Below, piece after piece: positions 11,101 to 22,012 of a stretch of 64,000 bases of DNA (the first letter of the stretch is position 1; each line of letters starts with the position of its first letter). The notes beneath the pieces were generated by a model. That model was not told the origin of the DNA. It did no database searches and saw only the letters and a program-made list of their open reading frames with translations. Source of the stretch: Nicotiana tabacum (Eukaryota; Streptophyta; Magnoliopsida; Solanales; Solanaceae); the NCBI RefSeq assembly GCF_000715075.1, contig NC_134080.1, forward strand, positions 71,951,291 through 72,015,290, read 5' to 3'. Made by a program: the position numbers and the translations under genes.

Positions 11101-12694
11101 CAAACCAGAACCGTACCTGTGATAACTGTATCAGAAGCCTCACCCTCGGGCCTGGCTAGAAGAGCATAACATCGGGGTTGGGCCCCACCACCCTGAACTA
11201 CATCTCTGGGACGGCCTGCTGCTGGTTGGCCTCCACCTCTAGCGGCCTAAGCTCCACCTCTAATACCTCTACCTCCACCTCTAGAACCTCTACGCCCACC
11301 CCTAGCTGGCTGGGCGGGCTGTGGAACAACTGGTGCCTAACCATGGAACGGGAACCCTGATGTTGAGAGCTACTCGGTGCTCGAGGGCAATACGTAGCAA
11401 TGTGCCTCGTGTCACCACAAGTAAAACAAGCCCTCGACTGCTGGGGCTGACGACCCTGGAAACTCTGAAGTGGCAGTACACTGATGTGAGCTGGTGGTGT
11501 GCTGTAGGACTGCTGATCAGAATACTACATCTAAGGACCATGACCACCTGAAGCACCATGAGAAACTTGAAGTGCTGACTAAAAATGTCTAGCAGGATGG
11601 CCTCTACCATATGAATCCCTACCTCCAGACGAGGTATCACTGAATCTGCCTGAATGACAGGGCCTCTTGTCTGACCCATGACCACCTCCCTATGACAGAA
11701 CCATCTTCACTCTCCTAGCCACATTGGCTGCCTCCTGGAAAGATATCTCACTCCCAACCTCCCTAGACATATGAAGACGAATAAACTGAATAAGACCGTC
11801 AATAAACCTCCTCACCCTCTCTCTCTCTCGGTAGGAAGTATGACAAGAGCATGGCGAGCCAAGTCGATGAATCTGGTCTCATACTGGGTAACCATCATGG
11901 AACCCTGCTAGAGACACTCAAACTGCCTCCGATAGGCCTCTCTCTGAGTGATGGGGAGAAACATCTCCAGAAATAGCTATGCAAACTACTCCCAGGTCAA
12001 GGCTGGCGATGCGGCTGGTCTACCCAAGCAATAATCTCTCCACCAAGTCTTGGTGAATCTAGACAAGAGAAAACTGGCAAAATCGACCCCATTGGGCTCA
12101 ACTATCCCTATGTTCCTGAGAAGCTCGTGACAGCTGTCTAAATAAATCCTGGGGATCCTCAGTAGATGCACCGTTAAAAGTAGTAGTGAAGAGCTTGGTG
12201 AACCTATCCAGCCTCCACAAAGCATCGGCATCCATAACTGCTCCATCACCAGTCTGAGCTACCATACCTGGCTGAACTACTCCAACTGGCTGAACCGCTG
12301 GAGTCTGAATCTGGGGAGACACCTGCTCCGGAGTGCGAGTAGCAGGAGTCTGGTCTCCTACTCCAGCTTGAGAGAGGACTAGTGCTACAGGAAGCAAACC
12401 TGCCCGGGTGACACTCTCCATAAGGCCCACTAGTCGGACCAGAGCATCTTGAAGAATTGGGGTAGCAATAAACCCCCGTAGGACCTGAGTTGCTCCTACC
12501 GGAACTGCTGGGGCCGAAACCTCATCATCAAAATCAACCTAAGGCTCTACCGTTGGTGCTGCTGCTCGGGGCTGAGCTCTACCTATACCTCAGTCTCTAG
12601 CACGGCCTTGGCCTCACCCTCTACCCCTCATGGAAGCTGCTGGTGGGGGCTCGGGCTGCTGGTCAGTGGATGAGGAAGCGCGTGTTCTCGCCAT
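11101..12694 (-). pseudogene. E2 gag remnant
   Basis: An ATG at 12692-12694 begins MARTRASSSTDQQPEPPP. The capsid region follows in shifted frames (LDRFTKLFTTTFNGASTEDP at 12240-12170; FASFLLSRFTKTWW at 12090-12050). A CCHC zinc knuckle, CFTCGDTRHIATYC, is readable at about 11385-11430. At least four stops or frameshifts occur. The start was chosen because it follows the primer site by about 180 bases and begins a low-complexity proline-rich leader common in this family. Confidence 0.8.
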
Positions 12695-12875
12695 CTGTGA
12701 AGAACAGAGTAGAAATTCAATTAGCATTGAGGAACCAAACCACACGATAGGAAAAAATAAATTTGATGTTTTCCCTAACTCTGTAGCCTCTGGGGGATAA
12801 ATACAGACGTTTCCGTACCGATCCCTCAGACTCTACTAAGCTTGTGTGTGAACTGTGAGACCCATGTAACCTAGA

Positions 12876-12887
12876 GCTTTGATACCA
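12876..12887 (-). promoter_or_regulatory. E2 primer binding site (iMet type, one mismatch)
   Basis: In element sense TGGTATCAAAGC follows the 5' LTR after a 3-base spacer. The usual iMet complement is TGGTATCAGAGC, so one base differs. Confidence 0.85.
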
Positions 12888-13626
12888 ACTTGTCACGACC
12901 TAGATTTTCCGCCCTCGGGAGTCGTGATGGCACCTACTAATGAGATCTAGGCAAGCCAATCTTTTAACTACTTTCTTCATTATCAAATTATTTCCTTTTA
13001 GCAAACATAAAGCGATAACATAATAACAACGAAAATTTAATTTTAAGCGGAAGAACACAACGAAATAGCTGAACTCTGTATCTATTACAACTGTTTAAAC
13101 CTCAATTACCCAAAACCTGGTGTCACAGTGTCACAGACTGTCTAGTATTAACTACATACAAGGTCTAAAGAAAAACAACAATACACTGTTTCAGAATATA
13201 AAGAAAATGAAACAGAAAATAGGGATAGAGGGAGACGCTAGGGCCTATGGATGCCTGCAGGTGTACCTTGGATCTCCGGGTGGACTGAAGAAAGCCTCCA
13301 AGCTACGTTCCAAGAGCTGCTCTGAGATCTGCACAGAGTGCAGAGTGTAGCATCAGCACAACCGACCCCATGTGCTGGTAAGTGTCTAGCCTAACCTCGG
13401 CGAAGTAGTGACGAGGCTAGGATCAGACAACCAAATAAACCTGTGCAGTTATATAATATACAGCAGAAAGTAAAGCAGAATCAACAAATAAAGATGGGAA
13501 GGGGGAAACATGCTTCGGGGAATAACAGGTAAAACAGAATATCAAGAGAATTATATAGAACCAAAATTCAACTACTAACAAGGATAAGGAAAAACAAAGG
13601 CAGATTTCACTTTCAGTTTACATCTT

Positions 13627-13885
13627 GTTGCAGGCGTGCAACCCGATCCCATTTCTCATTTCTTGTGGCAGGTGTGCCACCCTCTCCCATTTCATATATC
13701 TCATAGTAGGCGTACCACCCGCTCCTATTTCATGTATCTTGTGGTAGGCGTACCACCCGCTACCATTTCATTATATCTTGTGGTAGGCGTAGCACCCACT
13801 CTAATTTCATTAACTCTTGTGGTATGAGTACCACCCGCTCCCATTTCATTATAGCTTATGGTAGGCATACCACCCGCTCCCATTT
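13627..13885 (-). repeat. Hairpin tandem array in E2 5' LTR (about 7 units)
   Basis: Same 39-bp units as at 5366-5790. The first two units have the stems GTTGCA/TGCAAC and GTGGCA/TGCCAC, later units GTGGTA/TACCAC, with the 4-nt loop conserved. Confidence 0.88.
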
Positions 13886-14859
13886 ACAAGCCAACAATAA
13901 TCACACAGAATCCTGACAAGGGAACAAAGCAACATAATAACTTTCCAGCAAGGGAACAATGATATTTCAACAACAGCCCGACAAGGAAATAATACTATCA
14001 AATAAACATCCCGGCAAGGGAACATTAACATCAAAACAAACATCCCGGCAAGGGAACATTAACATCAAAACAAACATCCCGGCAAGGGAACAATGATTTA
14101 ATAACATATGAGGAACAATAAAACACAACAGAGTCATGACAATTTATAACATAAGACTCACGGGCATGCTTGACACCGACGTATAGATACTCTTCACCAT
14201 GCCTTTACGTCGTACTTCCACAATTAACAAGTAGCAAATAGACACAACTCCTAATCCCTCAAGCTAAGGTTAGACCAAATGCTTACCTCGATGCCACAAA
14301 CACAATTCACGATTCAATTATAACTTTACCCCTTGATTCTACCACCAATTCGCTCGTATCAAGTCACAAGTTACGTAATTACATCAATAAACGCTAAATG
14401 AATAAATTTGAATGCATGAAAATGAATTTTCCAAAGTTTTACCCAAAAAGTCAAAAATCGCCCCAGGGCACACATGTACAAAACCCGTGGTTCGAACCAA
14501 AACCCGATTACCCATTCTCCTAAGAACCCAAATATATATAATTTGTTTTGAAATCAGGTCTCAAATCGAGGTCCAAATCCCCAATTTTTGAAAAACCCAG
14601 GTTCTACCCAAAACACCCAATTTCCCCCATGAAAATCATTGATTTTAAGTTGAAGTCATGTTAAAAGATGTTAATGATTGAAGGAAATGCGTTAAAATTA
14701 ACTTACAATCGATTTGGAAGAAGAGTTGTTCTTGAAAAATCGCCCAAAGGAGTTTGTGTTTTGAAAAGATGTGAAAAATGGGTTTAAAATCATCTATGTC
14801 TAAAGTTACAGGTCGCAGGTATGTGAAATGTGAACCTCTGTTGTCTTGGGAATTGTGAA

Positions 14860-15120
14860 GGGAAGCTCGCATTTGCGAACCCTTAGGAAATCTAGGCTTT
14901 TCGCATTTGCGAACAAATAGTCGCATTTGCGACTTCAATCCTTCCCAGCATACGTCGCATTTGCGAAGGGGATCCTCGCATTTGCGATCATAGAGGATTT
15001 AGGCGGGTGTCGCATTTGCGACATATACTTTGCATTTGCGAATAAGGCTGCCTAAGCCACCTCTCACATTTGTGATGCAAGGCTCGCATTTGCGAGACAG
15101 TCTTCGCAAATGCGAAGCCT
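14860..15120 (-). promoter_or_regulatory. CGCAAATGCG cluster in E2 5' LTR
   Basis: Counterpart of 6640-6960, with copies such as TCGCATTTGCGA and a CpG-decayed CTCACATTTGTGATG near 15061. Confidence 0.55.
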
Positions 15121-15827
15121 GCAGGTCTGAAACACTAACAATAAAAACCTGCAATTCCTAAGTTCAAAATGCACCCCGTGGCCTATCCAAAACTCACCCG
15201 AGCCCTTGGGGCTCCAAACCAAATATACACACATCCTCAAAAACATCCTACGGACTTATTCGTGTACTCAAATCACCAAAGTAACATCATGAACATCGAA
15301 TTAAACCTCAAGATCAATGAAATTTCTCGAAACTCCTACGAACATCAAATTTTGCATGTAAGGTCCGAATCACGTCAAACAGATTCCGTTTCTTACCAAA
15401 CTTCACAAAATTATCTTAAATCACATAAAATATCTATAACGGGCACCGGAACAAAAATATGGGCCAGACACTAACATGTTCTAATCAAAATTCATTTTCA
15501 AATTCTTTAAACAATTTTAGAAAATAATTTTCTTTAAAAATTCATTTCTTGGGCTTGGGACCTCGGAATTTGATTCCGGGCATATGCCCAAGTCCCATAT
15601 TTTACTATGGACCCTCCAGAACCGTTAAATCACGGGTCCGAGTTCGTTTACCCAAAACGTTGACCGAAAACAAATTAGTTCATTTTATAGTAAAAATTTA
15701 TCGTTTTCACAGATTTTCACATTTAGGCTTTCTGGCTATGCGCCCGGACTACGCATGCAAATTGAGGTGATGCTAAAATAGGTTTTTAAGTCCTCGGAAT
15801 GCAAAATTTTATTTTAAAACAAGTAAA

Positions 15828-15832
15828 GTCAT
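15828..15832. repeat. E2 target site duplication, right copy (GTCAT)
   Basis: Matches 4628-4632. Beyond it CACTTGCTTTAAAATG resumes the solo LTR. Confidence 0.88.
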
Positions 15833-16559
15833 CACTTGCTTTAAAATGAAATTCTGCATTCCAAGGCCTTAAAAACCTCATTTAGCATCACCTCATTTTG
15901 TGTGCGCAGTCTGGGCACGTAGACGGAAATCCTATATGTAAAAATCTGTGAAAAATGATAAATTTTGACTATAAAATGAGTTAATTTGACTGTGGTCAAC
16001 ATTTTGGGTAAACGGACCCGGACCTGTGATTTGACAGTCTCGGAGGGTCTGTAGGAAAATATGGGACTTGGGCATATGCTCGGAATTGAATTCCAATGTC
16101 CCAATCCCGAGAAATGAATTTTTGAAGAAAATTATTTTCTGAATTTTTTCATAAGGTTTGGAAATGAATTTTGATTAGAACGTGTTGGTATCGGGCCCGT
16201 ATTTCAGTTTTGGTGCCCGATACAGGTCTTATATATGATTTAAGATAATTATATGAAGTTTGGTAAGAAACGGAATCCATTTGACGTGATTCGGACCTTA
16301 AATGCAACATTTGATGTTTAAAGGAGTTTTGAGAAATTTCATTGATCTTGAGGTCTAATTCGATATTCATGATGTTATTTTGGTGATTTGAGTACACGAA
16401 TAAGTCCGTAGGATATTTTTGAGGTTGTGTGTATATTTGGTTTGGAGCTTCGAGGGCTCGGGTGAGTTTTGGATAGGCTACGGGGTGAATTTTTAGACTT
16501 AGAAAGTTGCAGAAATTTTGCTGGTATGATCAGGCCTGCAGGTATGCGAAGCCTGGCTA

Positions 16560-16801
16560 AAAATACGAGCTCGCAAATGCGAGGCTTTGATCGCAAATGC
16601 TATTAGTCCTATTTCAGCCTTGAGTCGCAAGTGCGACTCCCCTCTCGCAATTTCCAACTCGCAAATGCAAGGGTCCCTTTCGCAAATGCGAAAGTCCAAC
16701 TTCCCTGAAAGGTTCGCAAATGCGAACCCTGTTTCGCATTTCCCAACTTAGCAGAGGTCGGGGTTCGCATTTTCCATACCTACGACCTACAACTTTATAC
16801 T
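16560..16801 (+). promoter_or_regulatory. Solo LTR promoter region: CGCAAATGCG cluster and TATA
   Basis: Repeated TCGCAAATGC-type motifs (for example at 16571, 16678-16690 and 16713) run up to ACTTTATACTTAG near 16790-16801. This copy and the E2 3' LTR agree on the TATA sequence, showing that the E2 5' LTR is the one that changed. Confidence 0.55.
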
Positions 16802-17757
16802 TAGACGATTTTAAACCCATTTTTCACATCTTTTCAAAACACAAACTCCTTTGGGCGATTTTCCAAGAACAACTCTTCTTCCAAATCGATTGTAAGTTAA
16901 TTTTAACTCATTTCCTTCAATTATTAACATCTTTTAACATGATTTCAACTCAAAATCAATGAGTTTCATGGGGAAAATTGGGTGTTTTGGGTAGAACCTA
17001 GGTTTTTTAAATTGGGGATTAGGAGCTCGATTTGAGGTTTGATTTCAAAACAAATTATATATTTGGGTTCGTGGGGAATGGGTAATCAGGTTTTGGTTTG
17101 AACCTCGGGTTTAGACCATGTGGGCCCGGGGGCGATTTTTGACTTTTTGGGCAAAATTTTAGAAAAACTCATTTCCATTCATTGGGGTGGATTCATTTAG
17201 CGTTTATTGATGTAATTAAGTAACTTGTGGCTAGATTAGAGCAAATTGGTGGTGGAATCAAGGGGTAAAGCTATAACTGAAACGTGAATTGTGTTCGTGG
17301 CATCGAGTTAAGTGTTTGGTCTAACCTTAGCTTGAGGGATTAGGAGTTGTGTCTTATTTGCTACATGTTAATTATGGAGTACGATGTATAGGCATGGTGA
17401 CGAGTATCTATATGTTGGTGTCAAGCATGCCCGTGAGTCTTGTATTATAAATGTTATGACTCTGTTGTGGTTTATTGCGCTTCATATGTTATTATCACCA
17501 TTGTTCCCTTACCGGGATGTTGGTTTGATATTAATGATCCCTTGCCGGGATGTTTATTTTGATAGTATTATTCCCTTGCCGGGATGTTTGTTTTGATATT
17601 ATTGTTCCCTTGCCAGGATGTTGTTGAAATATCATTATTCCCTTGTCGGAATGTTGTTATATTTCTCTTGTTCCCTTGTTGGGATTCTTTGTGATTATTG
17701 TTGGCTTGTAAATGGGAGCGGGTGGTATGCCTACCACAAGATATAATGAAATGGGAG

Positions 17758-18085
17758 GTGGTTGGAGTTGTTGAAAGATTATGATATCACCATCTTATAT
17801 CATCCCGAAAAGGCCAATGTGGTGGCCGATGCTTTGAGTAGGAAGTCAGCCAGTATGGGCAGTCTTGCTTATATTCCGGTTGGTGACAGACCGCTTGCCT
17901 TGGATATTCAGGCTTGGGCCAATCAGTTCATAAGGTTGGATGTTTCTGAGCCCATTCGTGTGTTAGCTTGCACAGTCGCCCGTTCTTCTTTATTAGAGCG
18001 TATTCGAGATTGGCAGTATATTGATCCCCATTTATGTGTCCTCAGAGACACGGTGCAGCACGGGGGTGTCAAGCAGGTTACCTAA
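17758..18085 (+). pseudogene. RNase H C-terminal fragment embedded in the solo LTR
   Basis: An uninterrupted 107-codon frame (17762-18085) matches the end of the E2 RNase H and the following connection: [26 protein letters not shown], then [18 protein letters not shown]. It lies in the sense direction of the LTR exactly where the hairpin array should be. One hairpin unit remains on the left (17722-17737) and one on the right (18118-18133). The left junction shares GTGGTTGG between array variants and the RNase H sequence; the right end jumps from GGTTACC to CCTAATGTG, skipping about 60 bases of pol, before rejoining the LTR near 18107. It cannot encode an active enzyme because it lacks the N-terminal catalytic residues. 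Confidence 0.85.
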
Positions 18086-18866
18086 TGTGCCTAACGAGAT
18101 ACAGGAAGTGAGATCGAGTTGCACGCCTGCAACAAGATGTGAAAAGAAAGTGAAATCTGCCTTTGTTTTCCTTACTTATTAGTGGTTGATTTTGATTCCA
18201 TTATAATTCTCTTGATATTCTGTTTTACCTATTATTCCCCGAAGCATGTTTCCCCCTCCTATCTTTATTTGTTTATTTCTGTATTTCTTTTCCATTGTAT
18301 ATATATTTGAACTGCACAAGTTTATTTGATATTCTAGTCCCAGCCTCATCATTACTTCGCCGGGGTTAGGCTGGACACTTACCAGCACATGGGGTCGGTT
18401 GTGCTAATACTACACTCAGCACTATGTGCAGATCCTAGAGTAGCTTTTGGACAGTAGCTTTGAGGCTTCCTTCGGTCCATCCGGAGACCCCAGGTATACC
18501 TGCATGCATCGGCATGCCCTGACATCCCCCTCTGTCCCTATTTCCTATTTTATTTTCCTTTTATTCAGAAACAATGTACTATTATTTCTTCAGGCTTTGT
18601 ATGTAGCAATCTTAGACAGTCTGTGACACTGTGACACTAGGTTTTGGGTGGTCAAGGCTTAAGTATTTGTAATAGATGAAGTTTTATAAATCTTATTATT
18701 GTCTTCCGCTTAAATTTGAATTTCTACTGTTACTAAATCATCTTATATTTGTTAAAAAGAAATAATTGGTTAATGAAGTAATTAGATTAAAGGTTTGGCT
18801 TTCCTAGCTCACATCAGTAGGCACCATCACGACTCCCGAGGGTGGAAAATCCGGGTCGTGACTTAT

Positions 18867-20316
18867 TTGGTTTTAATTTTCTCACACAGGTGTGGATGTA
18901 CTTACCGGAGTTGGAGCATGACAGAGCCCCAGGACCATCTAGTCATGATCACTCATTCAGGAGGGGATTAAAAGAAAATAGTTTTTTATGTTTTGAGTCT
19001 GTTTTTCTTTTTATGTCGTCTTTTACCTTCTAGTTTTGTATAGTAATGTCGAGTTTTTTATTATTATTGTACTTTCTATTTTGCATTTGAAAAGGTGTGT
19101 TTAAATCAAAAATCAAAAAAAAAGAAGAAGAGATTTTGCGCTTTTATATTTCTGTTAGAAGTTTTCTTTAGAATACTAATTCTAGAAATTTTTGTAAAAA
19201 AAATTCATTTGCGGTGGTTTTTCCTTTAGGCAATTAATATCTAGAACTTAAAATAAAAATTGTTTTTATATTTCCTTTAGTATATTAGGACTAAAAATTC
19301 AAAAAAAAAAGAGAATTTTCTTTTGGTACCTCTTTAAAGAGTTTTCTTTAAGGTATTAATTTCAAAAAATCCAAAAAGATTTTCTTCTGAGGTTCTTCTT
19401 TGGGAAACTAATGAAAAATGAAAAACAATTCTTTTTATTTTCATTAGAACATTAGGATATTTTATATAGAAGGAAAAATGTATTTTATCTTTTGTTTTAT
19501 CTTTAGAAATTCTTCTTTAGGTAATCAAAAATTGAAATCCAAAAATATTTTTATCTTTCTCATTGCTTGTTTTAAAACCTTTCTTCAGGATATCAAGTGA
19601 AAATTTAAAATATTTTCTTTGGTTCATTATTTAGATTTCCTTAATAATTTTTCATAGAGTATTTGTTTCAAAAAGAAAAAAAAAAGAGAAAAAATATATG
19701 CTCGTTAAGCTTGAGTTTAGAATATGCTATAGAATAGTAAGTCTTGGAAATTCAAAAAAAAAAAAATTTGCTTCTTTTATTTCTCTTTTCTCATCGGATT
19801 AGTCAGAAAAAAAGAGAACGTTAATTTGTTTACTTTATTCCCGATCTTCCCGAACTACGCAAAGATTTGATTCATGTAGCGTCATAATACGTAGGCAACC
19901 TACATAGGGTTCGATCAGATCATTTTTTTTCATTATTATTAAAAAACAAAAAAAAAAGAAAAAAAGAAAAGAAAAAAAAGAAGAGATGAAATTATGGGAT
20001 GTGAGTATGAGAGGAAGGAAAAGAGCGATAACCAGTTAGAAAAAGAAATGAAGGAAAATGAGCAAGCCAAGAAGTGATAGAAAAGAAAAGGAAGAGAAGA
20101 TTGAAATGAATAAATCGGGATGATGCCATATGACCTTTATACCCTCGAAGTCATGACTGTGACTAAGTGCATTGCACATAATGTGAGATTATCTTATCTT
20201 AAATGCCTTAAAGCTAACGTGATGACTTCATTTTTGATCTTCATTATAGTAAAAGGGTGGTTGGTTTGTGGTTGTGGAAGTGGTAACTCTTCTCTACAAC
20301 ATAAGGTCGAAAGGCA
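18867..20316 (+). other. E1 leader, second part
   Basis: This resumes the E1 leader after the solo LTR. It is rich in A- and T-runs (19080-19830, 19925-19990). A second copy of the conserved motif block is at 19855-19912 (GAACTACGCAAAGATTTGATT, then TACGTAGGCAACC). The plus-strand frame at 20120-20404 only partly overlaps gag and I do not consider it a gene. Confidence 0.55.
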
Positions 20317-22012
20317 ATGGCAGACGGCAATGGAATTGGGTCGGTTGATACTGATGCCCAAAAGCAATTGGTTGAGTAGGGCAATGAGTTGGTTGAAGAG
20401 ATAAGGATGTTAAGACAACACATTGCGGACATGTATTAGGCTTGGATGACTGGGAAGGAACCACCCCCACCACCACCTAGCTTCTTAGAGGCTACCCTTA
20501 CCCAAACTCCGGTCATAGTGCCAGATGATCTCCCATACTCTCCAGATCCACCCGCTTATCATAGCTTTCCCGACCACCCTAGTAGCTCCATCACTCACCC
20601 TCCAATTACCTCTCCCTAAAATTGCCCTCATGTCATATCCACTACCCCCATGATCACAACTTCTCAACAATCTTCCCTTCATAGATCAAACAATAAAAAC
20701 CCACTCAAAGATCATGATGACCAATATTACCCCTCAGAGGTTGCCCACAAGGTTCCTGACTCATACAAGCAGAGCCCTCGGGATGAGCCTCATGTTGAAA
20801 ATGAAAAGTTCGCAGGAAAAGAAGGGAGAGATGAGATATCCACGAAGCTGAAAGGTATAGAACAGTCCTTAAGGAGCATGCAAGGGATGGGAAATTAGAT
20901 TAATATGTTCCCTGATGTTCATCTGCCCACGTGGTTTAAATTGCCAAAGTTTAATTTGTATGAGGGGCGTGGAGATCCGGTAGCCTATCTGAGGGTTTAT
21001 TACAGTGAAATGAGAAGTGTTGGCGGGAAAGACGAGTTGCTGATGACGTATTTCAGTGAGCGCCTGACTGGGGCAGCCTTGGAATGGCATACACGTCAAG
21101 ATGTCAGTAAGTGGCCTACATGGCATGACATGGCTCAAGATTTTGTTCGACACTTTCAATACAATATAGGCATTACCCCAGACCGCTCCCCTATTTAATA
21201 TGGAAAAGAAACCGGAGGAAAGTTTTAGGTAGTTTTTGTTCCGATGGAACGAACAAGTTGCTCGGGACAGTCCTCCCATTGATAGAAAAGATGTTGCTGA
21301 GCCCCACCAAGGACAGGATCTAGTGGGCATTCCCGCTTAACACTTTCAGCCTCAATATCGACCCAATGGATATCCTCCTGCTCCAAATATTTCTACCCGA
21401 TGCTACTTCTCTCCACAAAATCCCCAAAGTCATACTTCACCTTCCCAGTACCCTATCCACAATGCATCGCCATATTCTCCACACCCACGAGACCTGCGAT
21501 AGCCTGCACCATTTTCGCAAATATCTTACCCGCCTCCTCAAGCATATCAACCACCTACTCGCAAAAGGTTTCAACCGAGGCCAGAGTAAAAAATGAGAAG
21601 GCAGCAGCAAAGAAAAAAGTCTTTCACTCCTATTGGAGAATCATATGCCAGTCTATTCCAAAGGCTGAGGCATTTGGACATGTTGAAGCCGATTCAGATA
21701 AAAATACCAAACCCTCTTCCAAAGAATTTTGATTTTTCTCAAAGGTGCGCATATTGCTCTAATGCCCCGGCGCATGACATAGAAAAGTGTTGGCGTCTGA
21801 AAGGGGAAGTCCAGAAGCTTACTGATGCAGGTGACATTATCGTGCAAAATCCAAATGCAGTAGATACTAGCCAAAGTCCATTACCTATTCATAATGAGAC
21901 GCATATGGTGGACATGATTTGTGTGGAAAAGGAATATGAGAACTCTTCTGAGATCCTCGGAGGGCTACTTGCTGCAAATTTCAGCTCTATCACTCTTGGT
22001 TTCGAATGTTGA
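20317..22012 (+). pseudogene. E1 gag, Tat/Ogre type, broken
   Basis: An ATG at 20317 (MADGNGIGSVDTDAQKQLVE) starts a frame that continues, through at least four internal stops, with a proline-rich segment (PPPPPPSFLEATLTQTPV), a coiled region, then the capsid blocks KLPKFNLYEGRGDPVA, GKDELLMTYFSERLTGAALE and DMAQDFVRHFQYNIGITPD. The frame ends at 21198 and continues in another frame (PEESFR, FRWNEQVARDSPP). From 21593 to 22012 it is open again: SYASLFQRL, then a zinc knuckle CAYCSNAPAHDIEKC (C-x2-C-x5-H-x4-C). Total length is about 565 codons, normal for such a gag. No protease or pol follows. Confidence 0.88.

Larger units (their letters stand above)
4633..15827 (-). mobile_element. E2: full-length Tekay/Del-like chromovirus (Ty3/gypsy), degenerate
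   Basis: An 11.2-kb element on the minus strand with LTRs at 4633-7661 and 12891-15827, TSD GTCAT, an iMet-type primer site, and gag, protease, RT, RNase H, integrase and chromodomain in that order. The chromodomain after integrase and the roughly 3-kb LTRs fit the Tekay/Del clade. The coding region is broken by many stops and frameshifts. The LTRs differ visibly in repeat number and sequence, so the insertion is not recent although it is the innermost of its stack. Confidence 0.9.
12891..15827 (-). repeat. E2 5' LTR
   Basis: Homologous to 4633-7661 but with 7 rather than about 11 hairpin units (13627-13885), an extra CCCGGCAAGGGAAC unit and an extra CGCATTTGCG unit. The TATA-like box present in the other two copies is changed here to ATGTCTAAAGTTA (about 14797-14809). 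The last bases, TAAA, replace the CACA of the other LTR. Confidence 0.9.
4612..18861 (+). mobile_element. Solo LTR, Tekay-like family, interrupted by E2
   Basis: The solo LTR comprises 4612-4632 plus 15833-18861, about 3.05 kb. Its sequence is the inverted relative of the E2 LTRs: it starts TGTGATGACC, carries the same TCGCAAATGCGA cluster, TATA box and CCCTTGCCGGGATG array, and ends GGGTCGTGA next to the TSD. The expected final CA is missing or absorbed at the junction. It has no internal region, so it probably arose by LTR-LTR recombination. Unlike the E2 LTRs it carries an RNase H fragment in place of most of the hairpin array. Confidence 0.85.
15833..18861 (+). repeat. Main part of the solo LTR
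   Basis: Continuation of the LTR begun at 4612, in plus orientation. In order it holds a CGCAAATGCG cluster (16560-16765), a TATA-like TTTATACTT (about 16793), a long transcribed-type region, the CCCTTGCCGGGATG array (17505-17690), a single hairpin unit (17722-17737), the RNase H fragment, one terminal hairpin unit (18118-18133), and the conserved end reading CATCACGACTCCCGAGGGTGG before GGGTCGTGA. Confidence 0.85.

Noticed and set aside
15837..15840. TG at 15837 as the start of a third full LTR
   Set aside because: The TSD pairs show that the LTR starts at 4612 and is only resumed at 15833 after E2.
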